A stretch of 64,000 bases of DNA from Curtobacterium sp. 'Ferrero' (GTDB taxonomy: Bacteria > Actinomycetota > Actinomycetes > Actinomycetales > Microbacteriaceae): assembly GCF_002412165.1 (NCBI RefSeq), contig NZ_NXIA01000001.1, positions 1 to 64,000 on the forward strand. The letters run 5' to 3'. The notes beneath the pieces were generated by a model that was given only the letters and a program-made list of their open reading frames with translations, did not search any database and was not told where the DNA came from. Position 1 is the stretch's first letter. Each line of letters begins with the position of its first letter. This document shows, piece after piece, positions 1-11,264 of the stretch. Both the position numbers and the translations under genes were made by a program.

Positions 1-3
1 AGC

Positions 4-18
4 CGCGCCTCCCGGCCG
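4..18. repeat. Copy of the GGAGGC palindrome-family half-site
   Basis: The bases read gcgcctcccggccgg, a half-site of the dispersed GGAGGCRCGG family described under findings. It lies just past the stop codon of the penicillin-binding protein, the position this family usually takes relative to a gene. The window starts too close to see whether an opposite arm exists. Confidence 0.5.
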
Positions 19-37
19 GCCTGATCGCCCGACCTGG

Positions 38-2386
38 CTACTTGCCGGACTTGCCCGACTTCCCCGACGTCGGCGCGTTCGCGCCCGTGGCGGGAGCCGT
101 CGTGGCAGCCGGAACCGGCGCTGTGGTCTGCTGCGGCGTCGCCTGCTGGCCGGTGCTGTTCCCCGACCTCGAGCCGGCCGTGCCGGTGCCGGTGGTCCCG
201 GCCGACGTGCCGGCGGGGTCTCCGCTGGACGTTTGCGACTGCGACTGCGACGACGCCTGGCCGATCATCGCCGCGTCCGGCGTCGGCAGCGCATCGCCGC
301 CGTAGTGCTGGTCCAGGTAGGTCATCAGCTGCTTGCCGACGCCGAACTTCGCGCTGTACCCGGTGGTGCCCTGCAGGAACGGCGTGTTCGCCAGGCCGAC
401 GTTGCCCTGCACGTTCCCGATCCAGGTCGCGTTCGTGTACTTCGTGGTCGACGCGACGAGCCAGTTCTGGACGTCGCTGTCGGTCGTCCCGGTCTTGGCG
501 AACTTCGGCGTGCCGTCGTTCGGGTTCGCCGTGACCGCGGTGCCGTTCCCCTGCAGCACGCCCTGCAGCGCGTAGTCGACCGTGCCGGCGACCTCGGCGC
601 TGACGCCCTGCGTGCACGAGGGCTTCGTGGGCGTGATCTTGGTGCCGTCGGCCTCGGTCACCGAGTCGATGGCCGTCGGGGTGCAGACGACCCCGGCGTT
701 CGCGAAGCCCGCGTACGCCTCGGCGAGGTCGATCGGCGACAGGTTGTTCGTCCCGAGGATCATCGACGGGACGGAGCTGATCTTCCCGCCGTTCGCCAGG
801 TGGATGCCCATGTTCGCCGCGAGGTTCGCGATCTGGCACAGGTCGAGCTGCTTGCCCATCGCGCCGAACGCGGTGTTGATCGACTCACTGGTCGCGGCCT
901 GCACGGTCATGGAGGACGGCACGGCCTCGGCGTTCGCCACCGACCAGTTCGGACCGGCGATGTTCACGCAGGAGTTCGTGAACTCGGAGGTCGGGAACGA
1001 GTGCTCGGTCGTGCTCACCGTGTCGCTCAGGGTGTGCCCGGTCGCCAGCCACTCTGCGAGCGTGAACACCTTGAACGTCGAGCCGGTCTGGAAGCCGCCG
1101 GAGTTGCCGTACGCGGTGTCGGCGCTGTAGTTGACGGCCGTGGACCCCGCGCCCGCCGCGTCGGACTGCGTGTACGACGTGTTCTGCACCATCGACAGGA
1201 TCCGCCCGGTGCCCGGCTCGACGGTGACGTTCGACCCGCCGACGTCGACCCCCGCCATGGTCGCCGGCACGTACGCGGACAGCGAGGCCTGCGCCTGGGA
1301 CTGCAGGTCGAGGTCGAGGGACGTGTGGATCTGCAGGCCCTTCGTGTCGAGGGTCGCGATGCGCTCGGCGGTCGTCGCCCCGAACGCCGGGTCCTGCAGC
1401 ACCTGGTCCCGCACGTAGTCGCAGAAGTAGCCGGCGTCGAACCCGGTCGCCGCGCTTGAGCAGCCGTTCGCCGTCGCGGTGATCTTCGGCTGGATCGGCG
1501 TCGCGATCGCCTGCTCCATCTCGGTCTTCGTGATCGAGTGGTGCGCCTCCATCCGCCGCAGGACGTAGTCGCGGCGGGTCTTCGTGAGCGCGTACCCGTT
1601 CGCCTTGCCGTTGGCCTTGTCGGACGGCTGGTCGATCCGGAGGTTCGACGGGTTGTTCAGGATCGCGACGAGGGTGGCGGATTGCACGAGGGACAGGTCC
1701 TTCGCGTGCACACCGAAGTAGTACTCGGCACCGGCCTCGGCCCCGTACACCCGACCACCGAGTCCGACGATGTTGAGGTAGCCGGTGAGGATCTGGTCCT
1801 TCGTGTACTTCTTGTTCACCGCGATGGCGTAGCGCATCTCCTGCAGCTTCCGTTGCGGCGTCACGCCGGCCGCGTCCTGGTAGCAGGCCTGCACCTTCGC
1901 CTGGGTCTGGGCCTCCGTCTTCCCGGTCAGCGACTCGCACTGCTGCACGAGGACGTTCTTCACGTACTGCTGCGTGATGCTCGACCCGCCCTGGACGTCG
2001 CCGCCGACCGCCGTGGCCGCAGCACCGCGCAGCGTGCCGATCACGTCGATGCCGCCCTCGTCGTAGAAGCGGGGGTCCTCGGTGTCGATGGCCGCTTCCT
2101 TGAGGGTCTTCGCCATCTGTGCGCCGGTGACGTTCACCCGGTTCTCCGCGTAGAACGACGCGATCTTGACCTGCTGCCCGTCCTTCGTCGCGTAGACCGA
2201 CGACACCTGCTGCGGGGTCTGGATGTCGAGGTAGTCCGGGAGGTCCTCGAAGAACGAGACGGCTCCGGAAGCGCCCTCTCCGGCGATGGCGACGGCGGGG
2301 GTCACGGCGACGGTGACGAGCATGCCGGCCAGCGCCGACAGGCCGACGAACATCAGGAGGGCACCGGGCCACCGCATCACACGCAT
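38..2386 (-). CDS. Class A (bifunctional) penicillin-binding protein
   Basis: Peptidoglycan glycosyltransferase/transpeptidase of about 782 residues that polymerises lipid II and cross-links stem peptides outside the membrane. It has an N-terminal membrane segment (about 5-35), a GT51 domain with the EDPRFYDEGG motif (Glu near 103) and GGSSITQQYVKN (about 133-144), then a transpeptidase domain with STFK (about 433), SESIN (about 502) and KTGT (about 630). The usual His after EDxxF (EDxxFxxHxG) is Glu here. The tail is a disordered Ser/Thr/Gly/Pro/Gln stretch ending in SGKSGK. The start is set at ATG 2386 because TACCGT lies 7 bases upstream; the reading frame stays open further upstream but runs into the repeat array. 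Confidence 0.93.
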   Translation of the reverse strand: MRVMRWPGALLMFVGLSALAGMLVTVAVTPAVAIAGEGASGAVSFFEDLPDYLDIQTPQQVSSVYATKDGQQVKIASFYAENRVNVTGAQMAKTLKEAAIDTEDPRFYDEGGIDVIGTLRGAAATAVGGDVQGGSSITQQYVKNVLVQQCESLTGKTEAQTQAKVQACYQDAAGVTPQRKLQEMRYAIAVNKKYTKDQILTGYLNIVGLGGRVYGAEAGAEYYFGVHAKDLSLVQSATLVAILNNPSNLRIDQPSDKANGKANGYALTKTRRDYVLRRMEAHHSITKTEMEQAIATPIQPKITATANGCSSAATGFDAGYFCDYVRDQVLQDPAFGATTAERIATLDTKGLQIHTSLDLDLQSQAQASLSAYVPATMAGVDVGGSNVTVEPGTGRILSMVQNTSYTQSDAAGAGSTAVNYSADTAYGNSGGFQTGSTFKVFTLAEWLATGHTLSDTVSTTEHSFPTSEFTNSCVNIAGPNWSVANAEAVPSSMTVQAATSESINTAFGAMGKQLDLCQIANLAANMGIHLANGGKISSVPSMILGTNNLSPIDLAEAYAGFANAGVVCTPTAIDSVTEADGTKITPTKPSCTQGVSAEVAGTVDYALQGVLQGNGTAVTANPNDGTPKFAKTGTTDSDVQNWLVASTTKYTNATWIGNVQGNVGLANTPFLQGTTGYSAKFGVGKQLMTYLDQHYGGDALPTPDAAMIGQASSQSQSQTSSGDPAGTSAGTTGTGTAGSRSGNSTGQQATPQQTTAPVPAATTAPATGANAPTSGKSGKSGK

Positions 2387-2393
2387 GCGGTGC

Positions 2394-2399
2394 ACGGTA
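2394..2399 (-). promoter_or_regulatory. Leaderless -10 box for the penicillin-binding protein
   Basis: On the minus strand this reads TACCGT, followed by 7 bases and the ATG at 2386. This is the TANNNT-6/7-start pattern found at many genes in the window and implies a transcript beginning at or close to the start codon. Confidence 0.5.
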
Positions 2400-3000
2400 T
2401 GGGCCCGCCCTGGGTCGGTTCTGCCGCGGGGGCACCGCAGGCTGCGCCCGCGTTCAGGGAGTCGTCCAGGGAGCGGTGTCGTGGGGGCGTGTGGTCGCCC
2501 GGGCTCGGTGCGGGTGCGGGGTCGGGTGCGAGGTCGGTCCGCGCGAACGGGCGCTTCCTGCGCGTGCTGGTGCGCTCGGGCCACAGGAAGAGCCCGCTCG
2601 GAGGCTGATCCGTCGCGTGGTCACGCGGACGGCCTGGAGGCGCGGCTCGGCCCCGTCCCGCCAACTGCGGGATGCAAGGCTCGCGCGCGCGAACGGGCGC
2701 TTCCCGTGGGTGCGGGTGCGGTACGGAGACGTCTGTGTGCCCGGATGTTCGCGAACGGGCGCTTCCTGCATGTCGAGGTGCTCCCGGGCCACCGGAAGTG
2801 CCCGCTCGGAGGCCCATCTGTGCTGAGGCGTCCGGGCGCGGCGGCGGACCGCTCGCGAGCGGGCGGTTTCGTGCGGGTGCAGGCGCGCGCAAGCCGCAAG
2901 AACCGCCCGCTCGCGGAATCGCCACGGCACGGGCGGGTAAGGGCGACCTGAGCTTCGCGGGCGAGCGCTGGCGCGGGCGCGGTCGCGGGTGATCTCTTCG

Positions 3001-3241
3001 GGAGCGGACGCTGCGTTCGCGAGCGGGCGGTTCCCACGGGTGCAGGCGCGGGCGGGCAGCAGGAAGCGCCCGCTCGGCACCGAGGGGGTGAGAGACGGAG
3101 AGCGAGAGAACGTGAGAGCGAGAGAGCGGTTGATTCCGGCAGGAGCGGACGCTGCGTTCGCGAGCGGGCGGTTCCCACGGGTGCAGGCGCGGGCGGGCAG
3201 CAGGAAGCGCCCGCTCGGCACCGAGGGGGTGAGAGACGGAG
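3001..3241. repeat. 100-bp perfect direct repeat containing two 57-bp units
   Basis: Bases 3001-3100 and 3142-3241 are identical over 100 bp at an offset of 141 bp. Each copy holds one complete 57-bp hairpin unit plus the flank ending in gtgagagacggag. Perfect identity points to a recent segmental duplication within array A. Confidence 0.9.
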
Positions 3242-3320
3242 GGCGAGAGAGCGAGAGAGCGAGAGAGCGAGAGAACGTGAGAGCGAGAGAGCGAGAGAGC
3301 GAGAGAGCGGGAGAGAACGG
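3091..3320. repeat. Purine-rich gagagagc microsatellite
   Basis: Two tracts of an 8-bp gagagagc-like unit, 3091-3126 and about 3233-3320, follow the two copies of the 100-bp repeat. The same unit with the same gaacgtgaga interruption occurs in both, so the tract was part of the duplicated block and then expanded more in the second copy. Confidence 0.85.
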
Positions 3321-3416
3321 GCGGCGTGGAGGGCGGGACAAGCGACCGGGCCCGCATGATCGCGCGCCGTACAGCGTGGACCTCCGGCTCCTCGCGGCCC
3401 TGGGTTGCGCTGTGCC

Positions 3417-4790
3417 TCAGTCGCGCTGCTGCTGCAGGTCCTGAGGGCGCACGAGGTACATGTCGGGCGAGCCCGGCACGACCGAGTCCCCACCCCCCTC
3501 GCCGCGCCGCTGCCGTTCACGGACCAGGTCACCGCGTCCGACGGCGACGAGCGCGACGTCGTGCAGGGAGGCGGTCCCGGGCTTGAGGTAGTCGTTGTGC
3601 CCGACGGGCCGCCGGAACACGTCACCGTCGACGATGCCGGCGGATGTACCGAGGTCGAGGGCGGTCGCCCCGAACGACGCCGAGCCCGGGTCGGTACCGA
3701 AGTAGCCCGAACCCGCGATCGGGTCACTGTGGGCGTTGCCGACGAACACCTCATCGGGATCGACCGCCAGCTGCGACGCGGTCCGGACCGAGCTGCCCGG
3801 GGAGCCGAGGACCGTCAGGCTGTCGGCCGTCATCCGCCCCGAGGCGAGCGCGATCAACGCCGTCGTGGACCCGTACGAGTGCGCGACGATGTTCAGCCGC
3901 GGCTCCTGCACCCCACGCACCGCCCGGAGTCCGGCGACGGCTCGTTCGAGGCGGGCTGCGCCGGTCTCGGCCAGGCCGAGCGACAGGATGTTGGAGAGGT
4001 CCGGCGTGCGGTACCCCATCCAGGCCACGACCGCGACGCCGTTGCCGGTACCGTCTCCCGGCACGGCGGCCGCGACCGGCGCGAGCGTGGCCTGTTCGGC
4101 GGCGAGGTCGTTCGCGGTCGCGGTGAAGTCGACCATCTGGCCGGTCACGGTGAAGAACATGCCCGGGACCACGACCGTGACGTCGGCGGCGGTGGCGAGG
4201 TCGCCGATCGCGATCGCCGCACGGCCCGCACCGCGGGTGTCGAGGGTGATGAGGGAACGGTACGGATCGCCCGGTTCGGTGTGGAGGGACTTGCGGACCT
4301 GCCCGAGCATCGCGGACTCGGAGGCCGGCGTCGTCGGGGCGGCCAGGGCTGCGGTCAGGACGACACGGTTGGCCCGGTCCCGGACGTCGTACGGCACCCC
4401 GTCGAGGTTGCCGACCACCGCGGGCGCGAGCGTCTCCAACACCTGCCGTTCGTCCCCGTCGAGACCGGCCCACCAGACGGCCACCTCGGCCGCTTCCGGC
4501 GGGTCGTCCTGCGGCACCGCCACGACGGCGGCGTCGGTGCCGGCTGTTCGCAGGTCGTCGGTGCTCAGGCGCGTGAGGTCGTCGAGGAACGTCCGCCCAC
4601 GCGCGTGAGCGACCTCGTCGGGCGTGATCTGTCCCCCGGTCATGACCGGCAGGGGTACCGGAGCGTCCTCGCTGAGAGCGCTCACGGAGTGCACGGCGAC
4701 GACAGCCGGGGTCGGAGGCGCGTCGGGGGCCTCGACCACTCCCAGCGAGTGCATCGAGGCGGTGAGCAGAGCCGCGGCGATGAGCAGCAA
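3417..4790 (-). CDS. Secreted alpha/beta-hydrolase, DUF1023-like
   Basis: A protein of about 457 residues with an N-terminal hydrophobic stretch (LLIAAALLTASM) that looks like a signal peptide, so it probably acts outside the membrane. The C-terminal half has an alpha/beta-hydrolase core with the nucleophile elbow AHSYGS, strands such as VTVVVPGMFF, and a late HNDY that could supply the catalytic His. This pattern matches the actinobacterial DUF1023 family; substrate unknown. The start is TTG at 4790, supported by GGGGGAG eight bases upstream. It shares a strand with ligA 180 bp upstream but has no overlap with it. Confidence 0.8.
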   Translation of the reverse strand: MLLIAAALLTASMHSLGVVEAPDAPPTPAVVAVHSVSALSEDAPVPLPVMTGGQITPDEVAHARGRTFLDDLTRLSTDDLRTAGTDAAVVAVPQDDPPEAAEVAVWWAGLDGDERQVLETLAPAVVGNLDGVPYDVRDRANRVVLTAALAAPTTPASESAMLGQVRKSLHTEPGDPYRSLITLDTRGAGRAAIAIGDLATAADVTVVVPGMFFTVTGQMVDFTATANDLAAEQATLAPVAAAVPGDGTGNGVAVVAWMGYRTPDLSNILSLGLAETGAARLERAVAGLRAVRGVQEPRLNIVAHSYGSTTALIALASGRMTADSLTVLGSPGSSVRTASQLAVDPDEVFVGNAHSDPIAGSGYFGTDPGSASFGATALDLGTSAGIVDGDVFRRPVGHNDYLKPGTASLHDVALVAVGRGDLVRERQRRGEGGGDSVVPGSPDMYLVRPQDLQQQRD

Positions 4791-4972
4791 TCGGGTCTCC
4801 CCCGGGAAGGCCTGCTCGCCGTCTCCCTGCAGGCGGCGAGTGATGCTCTACCGAGTGTAAGGAAATCTGGCCGTTCTCGGTCGTGCGCGCTGCAACTTGT
4901 CCCCTGAACTGGGTTCACGATCCGGCGCGCCGCGCCGTGCGGACGACGCCGTGACGTGCTCTTGAGACGGAC

Positions 4973-7330
<2,358 letters not shown>

Positions 7331-7369
7331 TCAGTTCTACCGGCAACCACCGACCGGACGCGCAGCCAG

Positions 7370-7459
7370 CGCCCCGCCCGGGAGCGCCGCCCGGACAGGC
7401 AGCCGGGACCGGACGACAGCGCCGCCCACGCCCGACGCCCCGCCCGGGAGCGCCGCCCG
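7370..7459. repeat. 24-bp direct repeat between ligA and mnmA
   Basis: The 24 bases starting cgccccgcccgggagc occur at 7370-7393 and again at 7436-7459, 66 bp apart, in the gap between mnmA (3' end) and ligA (5' end). Confidence 0.8.
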
Positions 7460-7470
7460 CACGCAGCCCG

Positions 7471-8577
7471 TCAGGCGTCGACGGGGACCGCCGACACCGT
7501 GGCGTCGATCGTGCACTGCCCGAGCACCCGCGTCCCGACGTACACCACCGCGGTCTGCCCGGGGGCCACGCCGGAGAGCGGCTCGTCCACGTCGATCACG
7601 AGCGCTCCGTCCGACACCCGCGCCGTCGCCGACACCGGGTCGGCGTGGGCACGGATCTGCACGTCGCAGGCGAACGGGACCGTCGGGTCCGCCGGCGCCC
7701 TGCCTGCCCAGGTAAACCGTGAGCCGGACATCGAGGTGACGTCGAGCGCCTCCTTCGGACCCACCACGACGGTGTTCTCCTTCGGGCGGATCTCGAGCAC
7801 GAAACGCGGCTTGCCGTCGGGCGCCGGGCGGCCGAGGTGGAGGCCCCGCCGCTGCCCGACGGTGTAGCCCGCCGCGCCCTGGTGCTCCCCCACGACCGTG
7901 CCGTCGCGCTCGACGACGTCGCCGGGGGCGGTGCCCACCCGGTCCGCGAGCCAGCCTCGGGTGTCGCCGTCGGGGATGAAGCAGATGTCGTACGAGTCGG
8001 GCTTCTGCGCCACGGTGAGACCGCGCGAAGCTGCCTCGGCCCGGACCTCGTCCTTGGAGGGGGTCGCGCCGAGCGGGAACATCGCGTGCTGCAGCTGCTC
8101 CTCGGTCAGCACGCCGAGGACGTACGACTGGTCCTTCGCCCACGCGGCCGCCCGGTGCAGCTCGCGCGACCCGTCCGGCGCGGTGACGATCGACGCGTAG
8201 TGCCCGGTCGCGACGGCGTCGAACCCGAGCGCCAGCGCCTTCTCGAGGAGTGCCGCGAACTTGATGCGCTCGTTGCACCGCATGCACGGGTTCGGGGTGC
8301 GGCCGGCCTGGTACTCGGCGACGAAGTCGTCGACGACGTCCTCCTTGAACCGCGCCGAGAAGTCCCAGACGTAGTACGGGATGCCGAGCGCCGCCGCGGC
8401 ACGCTGCGCGTCCATGGAGTCCTCGATCGTGCAGCAGCCCCGACTGCCGGTGCGAAGGGTCCCCGGCATCCGGCTCAGGGCGAGGTGCACGCCGACGACG
8501 TCGTGTCCGGCGTCGACGGCCCGGGCTGCGGCGACCGCCGAGTCGACGCCGCCGCTCATCGCTGCCAGTACTCGCAT
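7471..8577 (-). CDS. mnmA: tRNA-specific 2-thiouridylase MnmA
   Basis: ATP-dependent enzyme that thiolates U34 of tRNAs for Lys, Glu and Gln. The 368-residue protein has the PP-loop SGGVDS at residues 9-14, the catalytic Cys pair in NPCMRC (near 97-100) and DICF (near 193), the GHYA motif and the VGQRRGL motif typical of MnmA, then a C-terminal beta barrel. It begins at ATG 8577 with TACCCT six bases upstream, divergent from the MFS gene. The open frame extends far upstream but that part is the antisense shadow of the transporter. Confidence 0.97.
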   Translation of the reverse strand: MRVLAAMSGGVDSAVAAARAVDAGHDVVGVHLALSRMPGTLRTGSRGCCTIEDSMDAQRAAAALGIPYYVWDFSARFKEDVVDDFVAEYQAGRTPNPCMRCNERIKFAALLEKALALGFDAVATGHYASIVTAPDGSRELHRAAAWAKDQSYVLGVLTEEQLQHAMFPLGATPSKDEVRAEAASRGLTVAQKPDSYDICFIPDGDTRGWLADRVGTAPGDVVERDGTVVGEHQGAAGYTVGQRRGLHLGRPAPDGKPRFVLEIRPKENTVVVGPKEALDVTSMSGSRFTWAGRAPADPTVPFACDVQIRAHADPVSATARVSDGALVIDVDEPLSGVAPGQTAVVYVGTRVLGQCTIDATVSAVPVDA

Positions 8578-8583
8578 GCGTCC

Positions 8584-8606
8584 AGGGTAAGCACGAGGCG
8601 TACCGT
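8584..8606. promoter_or_regulatory. Divergent leaderless promoters for mnmA and the MFS gene
   Basis: The minus strand has TACCCT at 8589-8584, six bases from the mnmA ATG. The plus strand has TACCGT at 8601-8606, ten bases from the MFS ATG. With only 39 bp between the two starts, both -10 boxes and any -35 elements must overlap. Confidence 0.5.
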
Positions 8607-8616
8607 TGGTCGAACG

Positions 8617-9936
8617 ATGCCCTCCGCTGCCCCCGCCTTCGACTTCCGCGCGGTCGTGTTGTCCGGCTTCCTCCCGGCCGCCCTGTTCGCGATCGGCGAG
8701 GGGGCGATCATCCCGATCATCCCGATCGCCGCGGACTCCCTCGGCGCCGGGCTCGCGTTCGCCGGCTTCGTCGCGTCGCTCATCCTCGTCGGGGAGCTCA
8801 TCGGCGACGTGCCGTCCGGGGTCGTGGTCGCGCGGATCGGCGAGCGCAACGCGATGATCGGCGCCGCGGCGGTGTCGGTCGTCGGCCTGCTCGTGTGCAC
8901 GTGGTCGCCGAACCCGTGGGTGCTCGCCGCCGGGGTGTTCCTCGTCGGGGTCTCGACAGCCGTGTTCGCGCTCGCGCGGCACGCGTACATGACCACCGCG
9001 ATCCCGGTGCAGATCCGGGCTCGCGCGCTGTCGAGCCTCGGCGGCGTGTTCCGTTTCGGCTACTTCGTCGGCCCGTTCATCTCGGCCGGCGTCGTCCACC
9101 TGACGGGCACGACGCAGAGCGCTTTCTGGATCCACGTCACCTGCTGCCTGCTCGCCGCCGTCGTGCTCCTCGCCATCCGCGACCCGGCGACGGGCGCACG
9201 CGGCTTCCGCAAGCCGCCCCGTGCCTCCCGGCCGGCCGCCGCGACGGACGTGACCGCAGCGCCTGACGCAGCCGAGGCCGCCGTCACCGAGCCGCCCACC
9301 GACACCGGCGCGCAGTTCGTGCAGGACGAGGCGCACGGACTCTTCCGCACCATCCGCACGCACCGGAAGGTGCTGCTGCGACTCGGCAGCGGCGCCGGTC
9401 TCATCGGCGCGCTCCGCGCCGGACGGCAGGTCATCCTGCCGCTGTGGGCCGTCAGCGTCGGCCTGGACGACGCGACCGCCGCCCTCGTCATCGGCATCGC
9501 CGGAGCCGTGGACTTCGCGCTCTTCTACACGAGCGGGCAGATCATGGACCGCTGGGGTCGGCTCGCGAGCGCGCTGCCGTGCATGCTCGGCCTCGCCGTC
9601 AGCTACTTCCTCCTCGCCTGGTCCGGGCACCTCGACACCCGGGTCGGCTGGTTCGTCGGCATCGCCATCGGGATGTCGCTCGCCAACGGCGTCGGCTCCG
9701 GCATCCTCATGACGCTCGGGGCGGACCTCGCCCCGCGGGCTCATCCCGCGCCGTTCCTCGGTGCGTGGCGCTTCACCGGCGACTTCGGGCAGGCGGCTGC
9801 GCCGCTCCTCATCTCCGCGGTCACCGCCGTCGCGTCGATCGCGGTGGCGAGCGGGGTGATGGGCGTGCTCGGCCTCGTCGGCGCGGGGGTGCTGCTCCGC
9901 TACGTCCCGCGGTACCTGCCCCGTCGCCTGCGCTGA
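8617..9936 (+). CDS. Major facilitator superfamily transporter
   Basis: A 12-helix-type MFS permease of 439 residues. The first helix is in [21 protein letters not shown], and the loop after helix 2 has [18 protein letters not shown], the usual MFS signature position. A long cytoplasmic loop between the two halves (about residues 195-250) is Ala/Pro/Thr rich and its DNA carries a copy of the GGAGGC half-site at 9220-9235. Substrate cannot be read from sequence; the overall look is of a drug or metabolite efflux pump. ATG 8617 is chosen because it gives a normal N-terminus and sits just after TACCGT. Confidence 0.85.
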   Translation: MPSAAPAFDFRAVVLSGFLPAALFAIGEGAIIPIIPIAADSLGAGLAFAGFVASLILVGELIGDVPSGVVVARIGERNAMIGAAAVSVVGLLVCTWSPNPWVLAAGVFLVGVSTAVFALARHAYMTTAIPVQIRARALSSLGGVFRFGYFVGPFISAGVVHLTGTTQSAFWIHVTCCLLAAVVLLAIRDPATGARGFRKPPRASRPAAATDVTAAPDAAEAAVTEPPTDTGAQFVQDEAHGLFRTIRTHRKVLLRLGSGAGLIGALRAGRQVILPLWAVSVGLDDATAALVIGIAGAVDFALFYTSGQIMDRWGRLASALPCMLGLAVSYFLLAWSGHLDTRVGWFVGIAIGMSLANGVGSGILMTLGADLAPRAHPAPFLGAWRFTGDFGQAAAPLLISAVTAVASIAVASGVMGVLGLVGAGVLLRYVPRYLPRRLR

Positions 9937-9971
9937 CACGCGCCGCGCAGGTGGGTGGACCGACCGTCGGT

Positions 9972-9994
9972 CCGGCCGGGAGGCACGGTGCGCG
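9972..9994 (+). repeat. GGAGGC-family half-site downstream of the MFS gene
   Basis: The bases ccggccgggaggcacggtg match half of the palindrome family described in findings, with no matching opposite arm nearby. It sits 36 bp past the MFS stop codon, before tRNA-Leu. Confidence 0.5.
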
Positions 9995-10033
9995 TCCGCC
10001 CCGTCGCTCGCGCTCGGTAGACTGCCGCTGCTC

Positions 10034-10113
10034 GCGGGAGTGGTGGAATTGGTAAACACGCAGGATTTAGGTTCCTGTGCCCCGGCGTGAGGGTTCGAGT
10101 CCCTCCTTCCGCA
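10034..10113 (+). tRNA. tRNA-Leu (anticodon UAG)
   Basis: A cloverleaf folds with acceptor GCGGGAG/CUUCCGC, anticodon stem CAGGA/UCCUG around UUUAGGU giving anticodon UAG, and T arm GAGGG-UUCGAGU-CCCUC. The CCA end is not encoded. UAG reads CUA/CUG leucine codons. Confidence 0.95.
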
Positions 10114-10240
10114 CGACGGACGGTTCTCCGCACTCTGCCCGCCAAGTCATACCCCTGGCGGATGGTCCGGACACCCCGGGGCGGTACCCTCGTCCCAGCG
10201 GGGTCGTCCTCGTGTCCCCGCCCGCCCGACCGGAAGAACC

Positions 10241-10933
10241 ATGCACTCCGTCGCTCTCGCCCTCATCCCCTGGCTGGATCCGCAGTACATCCTCGACCAC
10301 TTCGGCGCCGTCGCCGTGCTCGTGGTCTGCGCGATCATCTTCGCCGAGACCGGTCTGCTGGTCGGGTTCATCTTCCCCGGTGACAGCCTGCTCGTCATCA
10401 CCGGCCTGTTCGCGTTCGACCGTGGCGGACAGATCGGCGGGATCCCGGTGTGGCTCGCCGCGCTGATGATCGCCGCTGCGGCCTTCCTCGGCGGCGAGCT
10501 CGGCTACTACATCGGGAAGAAGGCCGGACCGCCGATCTTCGAGCGCAAGGAGAGCGGCCTGTTCTCCAAGGCGAACGTCGACCGCACCTACTCCTTCTTC
10601 GACCGCTTCGGTCCGCTCGCCGTGATCCTCGCCCGGTTCGTCCCCGTGGTCCGCACGTTCCTGCCGATCGCGGCCGGCGTGGGCCGGATGAACTACAAGA
10701 AGTACTCGCTCTACAACGCGGTGGGCGCCCTCGTCTGGGGCGTCGGCGTGACCTTCCTGGGCTACGTGCTCGGCTTCGTGCCGGTCGTCGGCGACCTCGT
10801 GCGCAACTACATCGACGTGATCCTGCTGCTCGCCGTGGTCGTGACGGTCGTCCCCGTGGCGCTCACCGTGCTGCGCAACCAGCGCAAGGCGAAGCGGGAC
10901 GCCGCGGCCGAGACCGAGGTCGAGCGCCCGTAG
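10241..10933 (+). CDS. DedA family integral membrane protein
   Basis: A 230-residue multi-span inner-membrane protein of the DedA/VTT superfamily, whose members are linked to lipid (undecaprenyl phosphate or phospholipid) translocation and proton-dependent membrane homeostasis. Diagnostic features are the re-entrant FAETGLLVGFIFPGDSLL segment near residue 40 and the second half ARFVPVVRTFLPIAAGVGRM near 140, with the conserved Glu, Asp and Arg residues present. GGAAGAACC just before ATG 10241 is a fair ribosome-binding site. It is the last gene before a very long hairpin and converges on rdgB. Confidence 0.9.
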   Translation: MHSVALALIPWLDPQYILDHFGAVAVLVVCAIIFAETGLLVGFIFPGDSLLVITGLFAFDRGGQIGGIPVWLAALMIAAAAFLGGELGYYIGKKAGPPIFERKESGLFSKANVDRTYSFFDRFGPLAVILARFVPVVRTFLPIAAGVGRMNYKKYSLYNAVGALVWGVGVTFLGYVLGFVPVVGDLVRNYIDVILLLAVVVTVVPVALTVLRNQRKAKRDAAAETEVERP

Positions 10934-10952
10934 CGGGGGCCGCGCGCCGTCG

Positions 10953-11146
10953 CGTGCGTGCGTTCGTTCCTGCCCGTTCGCGTGCGTGCGTGCGTTCCCG
11001 CCCGTTCGCGTGCGTGCGTTCGCTCCCGCCGGATCGCGTGCGTGGGTTCGCTCCCGCCCGTTCGCGTGCGTGCGTTCGCTCCCGCCCGTTCGCGTGCGTG
11101 CGTTCGCTCCCGCCCGTTCGCGTGCGTCGTTGCGCGCGAACGTTCG
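10953..11146. repeat. 28-bp tandem repeat, six copies plus a decayed seventh
   Basis: Six consecutive 28-bp units run 10953-11120, the unit starting cgtgcgtgcgttcgctcc and ending cccgttcg. Units 5 and 6 are identical, the others differ at one to three positions. A decayed seventh copy leads into the hairpin at 11145. The array fills the space between the convergent dedA and rdgB genes; no gene is seen in it. Confidence 0.9.
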
Positions 11147-11206
11147 CACGACCGGAGCCGCTCCGCACCACGTCCTCACGTGGTGCGGAGCGGCTCCGAT
11201 CGTGCG
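11145..11206. terminator. Very long hairpin between convergent dedA and rdgB
   Basis: A perfect 21-bp stem (11153-11173 with 11178-11198) around the loop cctc is extended outward, after one mismatch, by 7 more pairs (11145-11151 with 11200-11206). The position between convergent genes suggests a bidirectional terminator, but there is no T tract on either side and the stem is far longer than needed. Confidence 0.75.
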
Positions 11207-11264
11207 GCAGCACCGGGCTCCAGCCGCGCCGCGCGGCGCAGCACTGCGCCCGGCGCCGCGCCGC

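Larger units (their letters stand above)
2387..3416. repeat. Gene-free region with repeat array A of 57-bp inverted-repeat units
   Basis: No gene is supported in this kilobase. Full units with outer arms related to CGAGCGGGCG and CGCCCGCTCG span 2544-2600, 2752-2808, 2856-2913, 3020-3076 and 3161-3217; four are exactly 57 bp and one is 58. A degenerate unit begins at 2690. In this array pairing extends inward, with cttcctg facing caggaag, giving arms of about 17 bp around a 23-bp loop. Long open frames on both strands through here are made by the repeats and show repeated nonsense peptides. Confidence 0.85.

Noticed and set aside
233-1459. Long plus-strand open frame of 408 codons
   Set aside because: Antisense shadow of the penicillin-binding protein; Arg-rich, no domain, no start signal.
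2377-3754. Long minus-strand open frames through array A with repeated peptides
   Set aside because: The peptide repeats only mirror the 57-bp DNA units in different registers; extremely Arg/Ser/Pro-rich and no promoter or ribosome-binding site.
7471-10059. 862-residue fusion upstream of MnmA
   Set aside because: Upstream part is antisense to the MFS gene; MnmA starts at 8577 with a proper -10 and a normal PP-loop position.
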